From: Acidobacteriota bacterium | Lineage (GTDB): Bacteria; Acidobacteriota; Terriglobia; UBA7540 | Length of the DNA stretch: 26,885 bases | Reading direction: 5' to 3' | Assembly: GCA_021789565.1 (NCBI GenBank) | Contig: JAJYJL010000008.1 | Coordinates: forward strand, 1 to 26,885 | In this document: one piece after another, positions 20,615-26,885 of the stretch | Layout: every line of letters starts with the position of its first letter | Position numbering within the stretch: position 1 is the first letter of the stretch | Position numbers and translations under genes: made by a program | The notes under the pieces: model-generated | Told to the model about the DNA's origin: nothing | The model's database searches: none | Seen by the model: the letters and a program-made list of their open reading frames with translations, nothing else

Positions 20615-22285
20615 CTAAGCAAGATCTCCCGTCCGCATCTTTTCGGCAATGTAGTCGGCAGTCCGCATCGAGAGCGCCAGGATAGTGAGCGTCGGGTTCT
20701 TTTCCGACGAGTTGAGAAAACACGAGGCGTCCGCCACAAAGAGGTTCTTGATGTCGTGCGACTGGTTGAACTTGTTCAGATAGGACGTTTTGGGGTCATT
20801 TCCCATGCGCGCCGTTCCCGCAGAATGGATACTATATCCCGGCGGGTACGGCGTGGTTCGCTCACTGATGATTTCGATTCCAGCTTTCTCGAACATCTCA
20901 CGCTGGACGTCGTTGGCGTCCCTGGCCATGGCAAGATCATTTTCGCCCCACTCGATATCGAATTTGACTACCGGGATGCCCCAGATGTCACGAACCACGG
21001 GGTCAATCTCCACGCGGTTTTCAGCCCTTGGGATGATCTCGCCAAATGAGCCCATGCTGATGACCGTGGCGTAATACTTTTTGACTTCCTCTTTGAAGTC
21101 GGCCCCGAACCCCGGAATCTTGTTCGCAAAACCAGGGAATTCTCCGCTTCCTCCGCCGCCCTCAAAGCCGTAGCCTCGCACAAAGTTCTTTTGCTTTTCC
21201 TTCAAATTTCTAAAACGCGGGATGTAGTACCCACTCCCGTCCGGCCTTGCCCCACCCCCACGATTGGGGTTCCCCTTAAGGCTTGGAATAAGCCCGGTGA
21301 TGTCGCCCGCCATAATCTGCTCGCAGAAATATCTGCCCAGAACGCCGCTGGAATTGCCCAGCCCATTCGGGTAATCTTCGTTCTTCGAATTCAAAAGGAT
21401 CCGGGTACTGTCAAGGGTGCCGGCAGCTACCACGATCACTTTGCCGTAAACCTCCTCAACCTGGCGGCTAATGCGATCGAGGAACACAACACTTCGCGCG
21501 CGATTCTCCCTGTCCGATGTCACCTTCCAGACCACAGCATTCGTGCGGGTCGTCAGGTTGCCCGTTTTTTCAGCAATGGGCAGCAGGACTCCGGCAGAGC
21601 TGAAGGATGCCGCCACATTGCAGACGCGGCCGCAATCGCCGCAATAATGGCATGGAACTCGCCCGTGGAAGCCAGGCTTCGTTACTGTGGCAGAACGCGT
21701 GTGGATGACGTGCCATTCTGCATTATTCCGCTCGTTTCTTCCTTTGAATACGGCTTCAGCACAGGTAAAGGGGACAGCGGGAAGGTAGTGACTATCCGGA
21801 TTGTTTTCCAAATGGTCTGGGTGCCCGGCCACGCCGATCCAGTCTTCAACCTTACTGTAGTAGGGTTCAACGTCTTCGTAAGAGATGGGCCAGTCCGTGC
21901 CCACTCCGTCGTAACTGGCCGCTTTGAAATCTCGCGGGCTGAAACGCAAAGAGACAAGCCCCCAATGGAGCGACTTGCCGCCTACCGCCTGTGCCCGCAC
22001 CCATGCAAATTTTTTGCCCGTATATGGGTTCTCAAGCTCGTTGACAAAGTGCTTTTTGTTCCATGCGTTGGCCACGTAACTGTACATGGCCCTTTCTGAA
22101 GGCTTTATCGTCCCTCGAAACGGAAAGTCATAAGGTTTCATATGGTGATCAAAGTCCGTGGCGATATTGAACTTCGGTCCCCGCTCCAGCATGAGAACCT
22201 TGAGACCTTTCAAGCATAATTGCGTTGCCGCCATGCCCCCGGCAGCACCCGATCCAATGACTACAACATCGTAAACCTTGGCCAT
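20615..22285 (-). CDS. GMC-family FAD-dependent sugar/polyol dehydrogenase, catalytic subunit
   Basis: 556 residues. The Rossmann FAD site is at the very N-terminus (VVIGSGAAGGMAA, Gly11-x-Gly13-x2-Gly16), so there is no signal peptide. The second FAD segment is AQAVGGKSLHWGL, and VVAAGTLDSTRILLNS is typical. The catalytic His487 (SIHSAGTARMG) and Asn530 (SSEKNPTLTILA) mark the C-terminal GMC domain. Four cysteines, Cys212, 215, 218 and 222 (CHYCGDCGRVC), lie where bacterial three-subunit glucose/fructose dehydrogenases bind a 3Fe-4S cluster. Together with the TAT small subunit it should oxidise a sugar or glycoside (C-3, C-1 or C-5) in the periplasm and pass electrons to the respiratory chain. 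The ATG at 22285 has GGGGAAG upstream; the frame open to 22333 is not supported. Confidence 0.9.
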   Translation of the reverse strand: MAKVYDVVVIGSGAAGGMAATQLCLKGLKVLMLERGPKFNIATDFDHHMKPYDFPFRGTIKPSERAMYSYVANAWNKKHFVNELENPYTGKKFAWVRAQAVGGKSLHWGLVSLRFSPRDFKAASYDGVGTDWPISYEDVEPYYSKVEDWIGVAGHPDHLENNPDSHYLPAVPFTCAEAVFKGRNERNNAEWHVIHTRSATVTKPGFHGRVPCHYCGDCGRVCNVAASFSSAGVLLPIAEKTGNLTTRTNAVVWKVTSDRENRARSVVFLDRISRQVEEVYGKVIVVAAGTLDSTRILLNSKNEDYPNGLGNSSGVLGRYFCEQIMAGDITGLIPSLKGNPNRGGGARPDGSGYYIPRFRNLKEKQKNFVRGYGFEGGGGSGEFPGFANKIPGFGADFKEEVKKYYATVISMGSFGEIIPRAENRVEIDPVVRDIWGIPVVKFDIEWGENDLAMARDANDVQREMFEKAGIEIISERTTPYPPGYSIHSAGTARMGNDPKTSYLNKFNQSHDIKNLFVADASCFLNSSEKNPTLTILALSMRTADYIAEKMRTGDLA

Positions 22286-22425
22286 TCTGGCTTCCCCTTT
22301 ACAATGAGTCTTTTGCTTGCCTATAAAAAGCATTCAACCGGCGCGGCCCGCTGACAGGCCGATTGAAAAGCGCCCTGCCTGCCGGCCTCAGAATCAAGGC
22401 AGACCACTGAGTTCCATAGCAGGCG

Positions 22426-22441
22426 GCGATAAGTCTATCGC
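22426..22441 (-). terminator. Small hairpin after the TAT-exported unknown gene
   Basis: GCGATA-AGTC-TATCGC (22426-22441), 6-bp arms with a 4-nt loop, about 20 nt downstream of the preceding minus-strand stop. No T-run follows, so it is a weak terminator or processing site in the 178-nt gap before the dehydrogenase gene. Confidence 0.3.
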
Positions 22442-22463
22442 TTTGCCGCAGCCTGGAGACAGC

Positions 22464-23162
22464 TCAAGATGCAGCGCAAAAAGCCCTCAGCCAATGGCTG
22501 GCCTCTCTGTCATCGGACAGGAAGTGCGGCCCCAGCGGAGATCCCAGGTAAACCAATATTCCCTTCCCGATGCGGCGTTTGGCCGCAACCGGCAAATCGT
22601 GGAACCATGCGATCGTTTCGCCAGTGGCGGGATCGACCGGAACAACCCTGCTGAAGTCGCGGACTTTGGTTACAACCGGCCAGTGGTAGTCGACATAGGG
22701 TGATTGTTTTGAAGAGTCTGCGGAATCCCATAATCGAACGGGATCAAGAAGGCTCAATCCGAACACTGACCTTATGACATGCTTATGAAAACCAAATTCT
22801 TCGGGTCCAAGGAATGCCGCCGCGGATTCATAAAGGATGACAGACCCGTTTTCAAGATGTTCCCCGAGTTTTGCCAGTGACTTCTCGTCCGTTATGACCG
22901 CCGCCGGCAAAATAATCGCGCGCGCAGGTGTGAGTGATTGCAGAGTGGTTCGCTGGAACACAACATTTGAAGACGACAAGGCAGCTTCATATCCCGCCGC
23001 CGATTCGCGCAGTGGACAATCCGGTCCGGGATCAACCAGGAGGCAAGACGAACGGGTTGCGGGCGTTTCCGCCAAAAGACTGCCCAGGCCTGCTGCAACG
23101 GCAACTCCCGCCACTGAAGCGCCCGCTGCACGTCCCAGGAATCCGCGTCTTGAAATAGGCAT
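22464..23162 (-). CDS. TAT-exported protein of unknown function (possible class I GATase-like fold)
   Basis: 232 residues from the ATG at 23162. The N-terminus MPISRRGFLGRAAGASVAGV is a textbook twin-arginine signal (SRRGFLG). The mature part alternates hydrophobic strands and helices: ARAIILPAAVITDEKSLAKL, NGSVILYESAAAFLGPEEFG and, near the end, RIGKGILVYLGSPLGPHFLS. The 'open a gap, then G-x-V-I-x-Y-E...G-K-G-x-x-x-Y-L-G-S' pattern is reminiscent of the GATase1-like domains appended to sugar-active proteins, but no catalytic Cys is evident, so a binding role is more likely. It starts 1 nt after the stop of the sugar isomerase (TAAAATG) and precedes the GMC dehydrogenase, so it is probably part of the same periplasmic sugar process. 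I do not recognise the family. Confidence 0.75.
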   Translation of the reverse strand: MPISRRGFLGRAAGASVAGVAVAAGLGSLLAETPATRSSCLLVDPGPDCPLRESAAGYEAALSSSNVVFQRTTLQSLTPARAIILPAAVITDEKSLAKLGEHLENGSVILYESAAAFLGPEEFGFHKHVIRSVFGLSLLDPVRLWDSADSSKQSPYVDYHWPVVTKVRDFSRVVPVDPATGETIAWFHDLPVAAKRRIGKGILVYLGSPLGPHFLSDDREASHWLRAFCAAS

Positions 23163-23163
23163 T

Positions 23164-24033
23164 TTAGACCCTGTTGGCAATCAGGCGATCCATAGCAGCA
23201 GCCGTATCATAAAACTGCTGGTCCTTCGCGTAATGGTAACGCCGTTCCATCTCAGCCACCAGCCAGCCGTCATATCCCACCTTGCTCAGGGCGGCACGAA
23301 TGGCTTTCCAGTTGTTGTCACCCAGGAAAATGTTGGTATAAACGCTGTCGCAGCAGCGGCCACGCTTTTTCATGACGTCTTTCAGATGGATCCGCGTGAT
23401 GTGCGGCCCCAGCATCTCAATCCACTGCTCGGCAAACCCGTCATCATGGATGTTGCCGACGTCCAGATGGATGCCCACCGAAGGTTCGTTGACGTCTTTG
23501 AGAAACAGCAGGAATTCGCGCGGCCCCATCAGGAATTTCTGCTCGGAGCAGCAGTTCTCGCAGCCAATCCTGATTCCGGCGCGGGCGGCGTCCGGGGCAA
23601 GCGTCTTCATCGCTTCCACGGTGCGCGGGTAGACTTCGTTGTAAGGAACTTCAGCGGTGACCAGGCCGGCCACAACCAGGATGGCGTCCGTGCCCAGCAT
23701 CTTCGCCGTCTCGATCTGGCGCCTGACGATGCGAATGCCTTCTTCGCGGATTTTGGGATCGCGCGCCGAAAGCGAGTATTTCCAGTGGAGTCCGGTCGAA
23801 ACGTTTGAGACCACCAGGCCCGCATTCTCAACCTTGCGCCGAAGTTCCCGCACCTGAGCGTCCGTGGTGCTCATCTGGAACCAAGGCACATCACCCAGCC
23901 ACAACTCGATGCCGTCGTACCCGGCCTTTTTGACTAACTCCAGCCCTTGCTCAAAACTCCAGCCTTCAGGAATTTCATTGTCACCGATGGATTTTTTCAA
24001 ATGGCCCGCCCCCCAAATGACTGAATGCCCCAA
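23164..24033 (-). CDS. Sugar phosphate isomerase/epimerase (AP endonuclease 2-like TIM barrel)
   Basis: 289 residues, xylose-isomerase-like barrel: LVKKAGYDGIELWLGDVPWF near the N-terminus, and metal ligands in IGCENCCSEQ (Glu), GIHLDVGNIHDD (Asp/His), RIHLKDV (His) and WLVAEMERR (Glu). Members isomerise or epimerise free, keto or phosphorylated sugars; several act on 3-keto-sugars or inositol derivatives. No signal peptide is seen, so it is cytoplasmic. The start is TTG at 24033 (TTGGGGCATTCAGTC), with only a weak Shine-Dalgarno. It is immediately followed by the TAT-exported unknown gene, and a 156-nt gap separates it from yjbQ upstream. Confidence 0.87.
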   Translation of the reverse strand: MGHSVIWGAGHLKKSIGDNEIPEGWSFEQGLELVKKAGYDGIELWLGDVPWFQMSTTDAQVRELRRKVENAGLVVSNVSTGLHWKYSLSARDPKIREEGIRIVRRQIETAKMLGTDAILVVAGLVTAEVPYNEVYPRTVEAMKTLAPDAARAGIRIGCENCCSEQKFLMGPREFLLFLKDVNEPSVGIHLDVGNIHDDGFAEQWIEMLGPHITRIHLKDVMKKRGRCCDSVYTNIFLGDNNWKAIRAALSKVGYDGWLVAEMERRYHYAKDQQFYDTAAAMDRLIANRV

Positions 24034-24189
24034 AGATCTTCAGAAGTGCAATTGAGTATCACAAACCGCTGCCGACATCAACAACCTTTATCCTGTTACG
24101 CCTGGCAGAAAGTGCGGGGTGCGGGTGCAATTCGGTCATCACGCAACTGAATCCGGAACCTTATCCGGCGCGAAGAAAAGGAGCAGCGC

Positions 24190-24621
24190 CTACTCCCCCA
24201 GCACCTGCACCATGTAGGTTCGAAGGAGCGGGCCGTCGTATTCCATGAAATAGATGGTTTGCCGCGATCCCCGCACGATTTTGCCGTCCTCGATGGGAAA
24301 CGAACAACTGATGCCACCGAGGATGCTCTTCAGATGGGTCTCGGCATTGAAACCCAGGCGGCCATCGTAATCAAGATATCGATGGTGGTGGTAATTCTCA
24401 TTCTCAGGAAATATCCGCCTGAAATGCGTGAGGATGTCTTCCTCCAGGCACGGAATGCCCTCCGTTACCAGCAACCCTGAGGAGGTGTGGGAGGTCATCA
24501 CGTTCACCAGCCCCTGCTTCACGCCAGTCTTGCTGACCACTTCTTCCACCTGGGGCGTAATGTTGATGGCCTCTTCGGATTGCCGTGTCTGGACCTTGAT
24601 TTTTTCAAGCTTGATGATCAT
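24190..24621 (-). CDS. yjbQ: YjbQ family protein (UPF0047, secondary thiamine-phosphate synthase)
   Basis: 143 residues, full family length. Conserved motifs: NVMTSHTSSGLLVTEG in the middle and HLKSILGGISCSFPIEDGKI, then GSRQTIYFMEYDGP at the C-terminus. E. coli YjbQ has weak thiamine-phosphate synthase activity, but the true role of the family is unsettled. Here it lies inside a carbohydrate-catabolic run, 27 nt after the amidohydrolase gene, so a substrate from that pathway is worth considering. ATG 24621 begins the conserved IIKLEKIKVQT. Confidence 0.92.
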   Translation of the reverse strand: MIIKLEKIKVQTRQSEEAINITPQVEEVVSKTGVKQGLVNVMTSHTSSGLLVTEGIPCLEEDILTHFRRIFPENENYHHHRYLDYDGRLGFNAETHLKSILGGISCSFPIEDGKIVRGSRQTIYFMEYDGPLLRTYMVQVLGE

Positions 24622-24648
24622 TGCCGTTGCCCACCTTGTTTCCCGCTC

Positions 24649-25494
24649 TTATTTGAGACCTAGCAAACGCCCGGGATTCTCTTCAAAAATCTTCTTCAAA
24701 CAGCCTTCCGTCAGTTCCAATGATCCGAGAGCGTGGACCATGTTTTTGATTTCCACGCGCGGATAGTTTGAGCCAAAGAGCATTCGGTTGCGCAGACTGC
24801 GTTCCAGCAGCGTCGTCGGGATCTGCTTTGAAAACACGAACTGATAAAATTCTCGGGGACTGTCGTAATAAAGGCACGACGTGTCGAGATATACGTTGGG
24901 ATACTTCAGCGCCAGAGCGGTCGCTTCCCACACCCAGGGCCAACCCCAGTGCGCCAGCACAAAATTGAGTTTTTGGAATCGCGCGATGGCTTCTTCCAGC
25001 AGCATGGGATGGCCGCGCTCAATCAGCGTGGAGGGCGCCCAGCTCATGCCGGTGTGGAGGAGCACCGGGATATTCAACCCCGCGGCCGCTTCGTAAAGGT
25101 CATAAACTTTGGCATCGCGCAGCTCAAAATCCTGCAATGCAGCGTCCAGCTTCAAGCCCTTCAGGCCCATCTTTTTGACGGCGTGTTCCAGCTCTTTCGC
25201 CGCGCCGTCCTTCAACGGATCGACGCTGGCAAAGCCGATAAAACGTTCGCTGATGGAACACAGTTCCGCCACCTGCTCGTTGGAACTTACGGCGTCGCCA
25301 CGCGCCCTTGCACAATCAATGGGCAGCAGAACCGCGCGGTCAATTCCTGCCACATCCATCTGCAGGTGGAAAGTTTCAAGCGGCTGGAAATTGTTGCCAA
25401 TCTGGAAAACCTCGCGCGCCATCCGGGCGTAGTTCGGATACTTATCCACCATCTCCTGAATCAGTACAGGGTGCGTATGAAAATCAATTCTCAT
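24649..25494 (-). CDS. Amidohydrolase family protein (amidohydrolase 2 type)
   Basis: 281 residues, TIM barrel. The metal motif His6-x-His8 (DFHTHP) opens the protein; further candidate ligands are His147 (VLLHTGMSW) and His182 (LAHWGWPW). At the final strand, where the family normally has Asp in GSDYP, the sequence is FGSNYPRVEI with Asn243. Members hydrolyse C-N, C-O or C-C bonds, including lactones and decarboxylation substrates. The ATG overlaps the pfkB-type kinase stop by 4 nt, so the two are translationally coupled. Hydrolysis of a sugar lactone or an acylated amino sugar would fit the operon but is unproven. Confidence 0.87.
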   Translation of the reverse strand: MRIDFHTHPVLIQEMVDKYPNYARMAREVFQIGNNFQPLETFHLQMDVAGIDRAVLLPIDCARARGDAVSSNEQVAELCSISERFIGFASVDPLKDGAAKELEHAVKKMGLKGLKLDAALQDFELRDAKVYDLYEAAAGLNIPVLLHTGMSWAPSTLIERGHPMLLEEAIARFQKLNFVLAHWGWPWVWEATALALKYPNVYLDTSCLYYDSPREFYQFVFSKQIPTTLLERSLRNRMLFGSNYPRVEIKNMVHALGSLELTEGCLKKIFEENPGRLLGLK

Positions 25495-26435
25495 GCTGCC
25501 GCCTCATTCCCATGCTGTTGTAGAAATTCCTGCCATTTGGCGGGTTCGCGGAAGGCTTCAGTGCCGCCCGGCCGCGTGGTTGAAAACGCGCCCGTCAGGT
25601 TGCCGCTGGCCAGGCAGCTCTGAAGGTCACGCCCGCGAACGTATTGATGTAAAAAGCCGGCGTCGAAGCTATCACCCGCGCCAACCGGATCCACCGCGTT
25701 CACGGTGTACCCCGGATGCGTCCATTCCTCGCTGCCCCGCCGCACCCGGCAGCCCTTCGCGCCCAGCTTGACGGCAACGACCCCGACCTTGTCCGCCAGT
25801 TTTTCAACCGCCGATTGCACACTGTCTTCTCCAGTGATCTTGCGCGCTTCTCGCTCGTTGACGAACAGCACATCAACCATAGGCAGAAGCTCATCCAGCC
25901 CGTCCCAACGGTCTTCCGGATCGTCATTGGTATCCAGCGACGTGCTGAGACCCGCATCCTTCATCTGTTGAAACAGTTCGGGAATTCGGGGCCGCAGGGC
26001 CCGGTGCAGGTAAAATGAGGAAAGGTGAAAGTGTTTGCCGGAACGAAGGTAGTCAAGGTCAAGGTCATCATATCCCATTTCAAACATGGCGCCTGGATAC
26101 GTCAGGATTCTCCGGCTAGTGCTCCCCGTGACGATAACCGTCAATCCTGACTTCGTTGATCCTTCCACGCACCGCACACGGCTGACGTCCACACCGCCGC
26201 CGGCGAGCCGGTCAAGGGCAATTTTCCCAAGGGGATCCGTACCGATTCGAGATATGAATCCAACCCTGTCGCCGATAACTGCAAGGTTGTGAGCGAAGAT
26301 CGCGGAGGAGCTTCCCAGCGTCAGGGCCAGGTCGTTTGCCAAGAGCTCCTTTTCCGGCTCCAATTCGTCCGGCAGGCCGTAAAGGATCAGGTCGAGGTTC
26401 AGCTCACCGGCGACTGTCACGTCGAATTGCGCCAT
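25491..26435 (-). CDS. PfkB/ribokinase family carbohydrate kinase
   Basis: 314 residues. N-terminal GELNLDLILYGLPDE and GSSSAIFAHNLAVIGDRVGF substrate-lid region, then the C-terminal signature DPVGAGDSFDAGF with the catalytic base Asp255 and anion hole GAGD (252-255). It phosphorylates a sugar, probably at the terminal or a secondary hydroxyl, using ATP in the cytoplasm. It begins 9 nt after the SIS-domain gene's stop, whose end (TAGGGG) supplies its ribosome-binding site, and it overlaps the amidohydrolase. A fructokinase/tagatose-6-P-type or keto-sugar kinase role is plausible beside a SIS isomerase. Substrate cannot be read from the sequence. Confidence 0.92.
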   Translation of the reverse strand: MAQFDVTVAGELNLDLILYGLPDELEPEKELLANDLALTLGSSSAIFAHNLAVIGDRVGFISRIGTDPLGKIALDRLAGGGVDVSRVRCVEGSTKSGLTVIVTGSTSRRILTYPGAMFEMGYDDLDLDYLRSGKHFHLSSFYLHRALRPRIPELFQQMKDAGLSTSLDTNDDPEDRWDGLDELLPMVDVLFVNEREARKITGEDSVQSAVEKLADKVGVVAVKLGAKGCRVRRGSEEWTHPGYTVNAVDPVGAGDSFDAGFLHQYVRGRDLQSCLASGNLTGAFSTTRPGGTEAFREPAKWQEFLQQHGNEAAA

Positions 26436-26444
26436 TCCGAGCCC

Positions 26445-26885
26445 CTACCCAGCCTTTTCCTTCAGGACAACCACCCGGCTCAAATGCCGCGGCTCGTCAG
26501 GATCAAATCCCCGCTTGAGTCCCAGATAGAGACCCATCAACTGTGCCGTCAGGATGTGCGGGGCCAGCCGGGCAACTTCGGGGACATCCAGCTTCAGTTC
26601 AATCACCACATCGGCAGCACGGCGGACCCTATCATTCGCGCGATTGGTTACCACCAGAGTCGTTCCGCCGAGTTCCTTCATCTCTTCCAGGACCTCCTGC
26701 TCGGGTGTTCCCGTGCTTTCAGCAAGGAAGAACGTGAGCAACGTTTGCGGACTTACAGCCGACTTCGGCCCATGGCGGAATTCCAACGTGTGGAAAACCT
26801 GAGCATACGAGCAGGACATCTCCGTCACTTTCAACTGGCCTTCTGACGCGATCCCGAAAAACGGCCCCTGTCCCATAAAGACGTA
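26445..26885 (-). CDS. SIS-domain sugar-phosphate isomerase/deaminase (AgaS/GlmS-isomerase-like), 5' end beyond window
   Basis: 147 codons visible; the frame is open to the window edge (YVFMGQGPFFGIASEGQLK), so the ATG at 26876 is internal and roughly half the protein is missing. Signatures: GQGPFFGIASEGQLKVTEM (sugar-phosphate loop), LEFRHGPKSAV, the active-site segment shared by AgaS and the GlmS isomerase domain, TNRANDRVRRAADVVIEL, and the terminal DPDEPRHLSRVVVL. These enzymes isomerise and often deaminate amino-sugar 6-phosphates in the cytoplasm. Followed by a PfkB kinase, this is the layout of amino-sugar or tagatose-type catabolic operons. No glutaminase domain can be judged, as the N-terminus is outside. 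Confidence 0.88.
   Translation of the reverse strand, partial: YVFMGQGPFFGIASEGQLKVTEMSCSYAQVFHTLEFRHGPKSAVSPQTLLTFFLAESTGTPEQEVLEEMKELGGTTLVVTNRANDRVRRAADVVIELKLDVPEVARLAPHILTAQLMGLYLGLKRGFDPDEPRHLSRVVVLKEKAG

Noticed and set aside
22286..22333. Longer start of the GMC dehydrogenase as a possible signal peptide
   Set aside because: The extra 16 residues (LFIGKQKTHCKGEAR) are polar, not a signal, and include the ribosome-binding site of the 22285 start.
1..26885. CRISPR array, tRNA/rRNA genes, prophage or integrase
   Set aside because: No regularly spaced repeats with unique spacers, no cloverleaf or rRNA-like segment, and no integrase, transposase or phage structural gene was found on either strand.

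Overview
The window reads as a chromosomal stretch of a free-living, fairly GC-rich, Gram-negative heterotroph. Acidobacteriota is the most likely phylum. The reasons are the Bacteroidetes/Acidobacteria style of HMG-CoA lyase, many TAT-exported redox proteins and glycosidases, a GxxExxY gene with its 'CCGCAGAGGCGCAGAG' repeat family, and a cluster of GGCACGA...TCGTGCC palindromes. This is inference from style, since no rRNA or tRNA gene is present. No phage, transposase, integrase or CRISPR array was seen. The standard genetic code is in use, with TGA a normal stop in several intact genes.

Left part, mostly + strand (1-5360): an acyl-CoA catabolism operon. It holds the C-terminal part of a methylmalonyl-CoA mutase catalytic subunit, an intruding GxxExxY gene bounded by inverted copies of a repeat, the B12-binding mutase subunit, a methylcrotonyl-CoA-type carboxyltransferase, an HMG-CoA lyase and a methylglutaconyl-CoA-type hydratase. 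Together these cover the lower leucine pathway and the propionyl-CoA exit from Val/Ile/odd-chain degradation. No biotin carboxylase subunit is visible.

Middle-left (5360-8600): a hicB antitoxin followed by a hicA toxin gene broken by an in-frame TGA, a stand-alone Rieske oxygenase (- strand), a decayed 3' end of a GH2 glycosidase gene (- strand), an SCP2-like small protein and a YbgC-type thioesterase (+ strand).

Middle (8700-12020): a WaaE-like GT2 and a GT4 glycosyltransferase overlapping by 4 nt, then a prepilin peptidase (+ strand). A convincing 45-codon gene with its own promoter and Shine-Dalgarno follows on the - strand. Next comes a cluster of short perfect palindromes (11817-12012).

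Right part, all - strand (12021-26885): purL (PurS-like N-terminus fused) and purQ; an APC-family permease; then a long carbohydrate-related run. Read in transcription order from the right edge, that run is: SIS-domain sugar-phosphate isomerase/deaminase (partial), PfkB kinase, amidohydrolase, YjbQ, TIM-barrel sugar isomerase/epimerase, a TAT-exported protein of unknown function, a GMC-family FAD dehydrogenase, its TAT-exported small subunit, and a secreted clan GH-D (alpha-galactosidase-like) hydrolase with a PKD domain. The likely logic is periplasmic hydrolysis and oxidation of glycosides, then cytoplasmic isomerisation and phosphorylation of the products. This run is the best candidate here for an undescribed pathway.
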